This document shows, piece by piece, positions 5,578 through 6,909 of a stretch of 6,909 nucleotides of DNA. Origin of the DNA: Asaia bogorensis (lineage in GTDB: Bacteria > Pseudomonadota > Alphaproteobacteria > Acetobacterales > Acetobacteraceae); the NCBI GenBank assembly GCA_945874515.1, contig CAMCHA010000136.1, positions 1-6,909 of the forward strand, read 5' to 3'. The notes under the pieces were generated by a model. That model saw only the letters and a list, made by a program, of their open reading frames with translations. It was not told the origin of the DNA and made no database searches. Within the stretch, counting starts at the first letter, position 1. The number at the start of each line of letters is the position of its first letter. A program made the position numbers and the translations under genes.

Positions 5578-6783
5578 TCAAACCTGCGGCACTTCAACCT
5601 TGCCGGTATGTAGCTTGAGCCGCGACATCTCCGGCGCCTCCTGCCCCGCATCGCGGAAGGCCTGCTTCAGCGCCGCCATATTCGGCGCAAAGATGCTTTC
5701 GCGATTGCTGCTGACCCAATCACGCGATTGCTGCGGCATCACGAGCGAACCTTGGAAGCGCGGCATTACCCACCGCGCGAAAAGTTCAAAGGAACGCATG
5801 GTGGCTTCCCGATCGGCCCATTCATGGGCGCGGAACAACACGCCCCCCGCTCCGCCATCCGTGAAGCTCAGCAAACGCTCAATCCCCGCGGCCACAGTAT
5901 CGGGTGAGCCTACCAGGGTTGACCCCATCGCCAACCCATCGCGCAGCGGGTCTTCTGAACGCATCGGTGGTCGGCCCAAGGTTTCGCTGAAATAGGTGAG
6001 TGTCTCCAAAGCCTCACCATGGCGCACATCACGCAGCGCACGTTCATCATCCTCAGCGCAATGCAGATTGACCACCAGGCGCCAATTGCGCCGTTCCATC
6101 TTCTGGCCATGCTTGGCGGCTTCCGCTTCCGCCATCTGCCATTGCCCGGCGAGTGATTTCGGCCCGCCCGGCAGCCCGGCACCCAGCGATATCAGCCCAA
6201 GCCCATATTTCGCCGCCGCCAGCGCGCCCGATGGCGTGGTGGAAGACGCGACGGAAATTGGGAAGCGCGGTTCCGAATAAGGCGCCAGATGCAGCCGCGC
6301 CTCACGCAGGGTGAACCAATCGGTTTCCATCGTGACAGGTTCTTCGCAGGCCAAAAGCCGCGTGATGGCATTCAGCGATTCATCCATGCGCCGGCGCTGA
6401 TGCGCGGCATCAATGCCCATCATGTATGCGTCTGATACCAGCGCGCCCGGCCCACAGCCCAGCATCACGCGTCCGCGCGTCATGTGGTCCAGTTGCACAA
6501 AACGCTGCGCGACCAAAAGCGGGTGATGATATGGCAGGCTGGTCACACCTGACCCAAGCTTGATGTGCTTGGTGCGTTCCGCCGCCGCCGCAATCATGAT
6601 TTCTGGACTCGCGATGGTTTCCCAGCCGGCGGAATGATGCTCCCCAATCCAGGCCTCATCAAAGCCCAAATGGTCAAGCCATTCGATCAATTCCAAATCG
6701 CGCGTGAGCCCAAGCGTTGGGTTGTCGCCAACCCGATGAAATGGGGCCAAGAAAATGCCGAAGCGAAGGCGGCGAGGCAGCAT
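5578..6783 (-). CDS. Luciferase-like FMN-dependent monooxygenase, limonene 1,2-monooxygenase (LimB)-like
   Basis: The 401-residue protein (from ATG 6783) has a bacterial-luciferase TIM barrel. It opens with LRFGIFLAPFH (6-16), then LELIEWLDHLGFDEAWIGEHHSAG (30-53), IASPEIMIAAAAERT, LGSGVTSLPYHHP (76-88) and TRGRVMLGCGPGAL (102-115), the usual flavin-binding features, and a later VGSPDTVAAGIERLL. A roughly 70-residue tail containing PRFQGS and SRDWVSSNRES is also typical of the LimB-like subgroup. Such enzymes use reduced FMN from a separate reductase plus O2 to epoxidise or hydroxylate terpenes or similar compounds. No flavin reductase is seen here. The annotation 'limonene monooxygenase' is often carried by homologs of unknown substrate, so only the family is firm. 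ATG 6783 has GGAGA 8 bases upstream. ATG 6798, five codons earlier, overlaps the previous stop as TGATG and could be the start instead by coupling. Confidence 0.9.
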   Translation of the reverse strand: MLPRRLRFGIFLAPFHRVGDNPTLGLTRDLELIEWLDHLGFDEAWIGEHHSAGWETIASPEIMIAAAAERTKHIKLGSGVTSLPYHHPLLVAQRFVQLDHMTRGRVMLGCGPGALVSDAYMMGIDAAHQRRRMDESLNAITRLLACEEPVTMETDWFTLREARLHLAPYSEPRFPISVASSTTPSGALAAAKYGLGLISLGAGLPGGPKSLAGQWQMAEAEAAKHGQKMERRNWRLVVNLHCAEDDERALRDVRHGEALETLTYFSETLGRPPMRSEDPLRDGLAMGSTLVGSPDTVAAGIERLLSFTDGGAGGVLFRAHEWADREATMRSFELFARWVMPRFQGSLVMPQQSRDWVSSNRESIFAPNMAALKQAFRDAGQEAPEMSRLKLHTGKVEVPQV

Positions 6784-6791
6784 GGCTGGGT

Positions 6792-6796
6792 TCTCC
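6792..6796 (-). promoter_or_regulatory. Shine-Dalgarno sequence supporting the ATG at 6783
   Basis: On the - strand GGAGA lies 8 bases before ATG 6783. The alternative ATG at 6798 has no recognisable ribosome binding site but overlaps the upstream stop codon. Confidence 0.55.
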
Positions 6797-6797
6797 A

Positions 6798-6909
6798 TCA
6801 CATCGAAGGCGGATCGCCCGCCAGGAATTCCTCGCCGCCATAATCGGCTGCGCGAGGCAGGCGCAGGATGCGCCCTTCAGGGGTCATGCCCACAAGTTCG
6901 GGCAATACG
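6798..6909 (-). CDS. C-terminal end of an unidentified protein (5' end outside the window)
   Basis: On the - strand a frame open from the right edge (first whole codon at 6908) ends at TGA 6800-6798, giving 36 residues. The tail reads VLPELVGMTPEGRILRLPRA and then a short segment ending in GDPPSM. I do not recognise the family; there is no domain or motif to assign. The frame is believable because the other two frames are interrupted or poor and because its stop overlaps the next possible start as TGATG, a common operon junction. It is the upstream member of the monooxygenase-phosphatase operon and may be functionally linked to the monooxygenase. Confidence 0.6.
   Translation of the reverse strand, partial: VLPELVGMTPEGRILRLPRAADYGGEEFLAGDPPSM

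Noticed and set aside
5573..5581. TTG at 5581 as the start of the PhoD-like gene
   Set aside because: Its AGG is only one base away, whereas the ATG three codons later has workable spacing and begins directly at the signal peptide.
4892..5995. A long + strand open frame of 367 codons antisense to the phosphatase and monooxygenase genes
   Set aside because: Its translation is rich in Arg, His, Pro and Gln with no recognisable domain, and it spans the junction of two well-supported - strand genes. It is a by-product of GC-rich codon bias.
1..6909. Mobile element, CRISPR array, tRNA or defence system
   Set aside because: I found no transposase or integrase motif, no regularly spaced repeats, no tRNA-like cloverleaf and no nuclease/toxin genes; the window is almost fully explained by metabolic genes.

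Overview
The window is a GC-rich bacterial chromosomal segment, densely coded on both strands. GC-rich codon use, a TctC/Bug-type binding protein, a thiolase-like/DUF35 pair and a limonene-monooxygenase-like flavoprotein together suggest an alphaproteobacterium, perhaps Acetobacteraceae (Roseomonas-like). That placement is inference from gene content, not a phylogenetic result. I see no rRNA, tRNA, CRISPR array, insertion sequence or phage gene.

Left part, + strand. The window opens with the last ~92 codons of a protein resembling the C-terminus of a family 2 glycosyltransferase. After an 87-base gap comes a four-gene run in one direction: a small OB-fold (DUF35) protein, a thiolase-like protein of the lipid-transfer/SCP-x type, an argininosuccinate-lyase superfamily enzyme, and a secreted Bug/TctC solute-binding protein. 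The first three are separated by 3 to 12 bases and each has its own Shine-Dalgarno sequence. The fourth follows after 81 bases that can fold into a stem. The set reads as a small catabolic cassette: periplasmic capture of an organic acid, a C-N (or C-O) beta-elimination, and C-C bond chemistry on an acyl-CoA. The substrate cannot be read from the sequence.

Middle. The + cluster ends against a convergent - strand cluster. The 40 bases between the two stop codons hold a perfect 10-bp hairpin that probably terminates transcription from both sides.

Right part, - strand. Read in the direction of transcription there are three genes: the C-terminal 36 residues of an unidentified protein entering from the right edge, a luciferase-like FMN monooxygenase related to limonene 1,2-monooxygenase, and a secreted PhoD-like metallophosphatase. 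The stops and starts nearly touch (TGATG at the first junction, five bases at the second), so they probably form one operon.

The points most worth a second look are these. The lyase keeps the superfamily's catalytic motifs but has lost the ArgH-specific substrate-binding stretch. The DUF35 partner has lost three of its four zinc-ribbon cysteines. The two genes sit beside an orphan Bug receptor.
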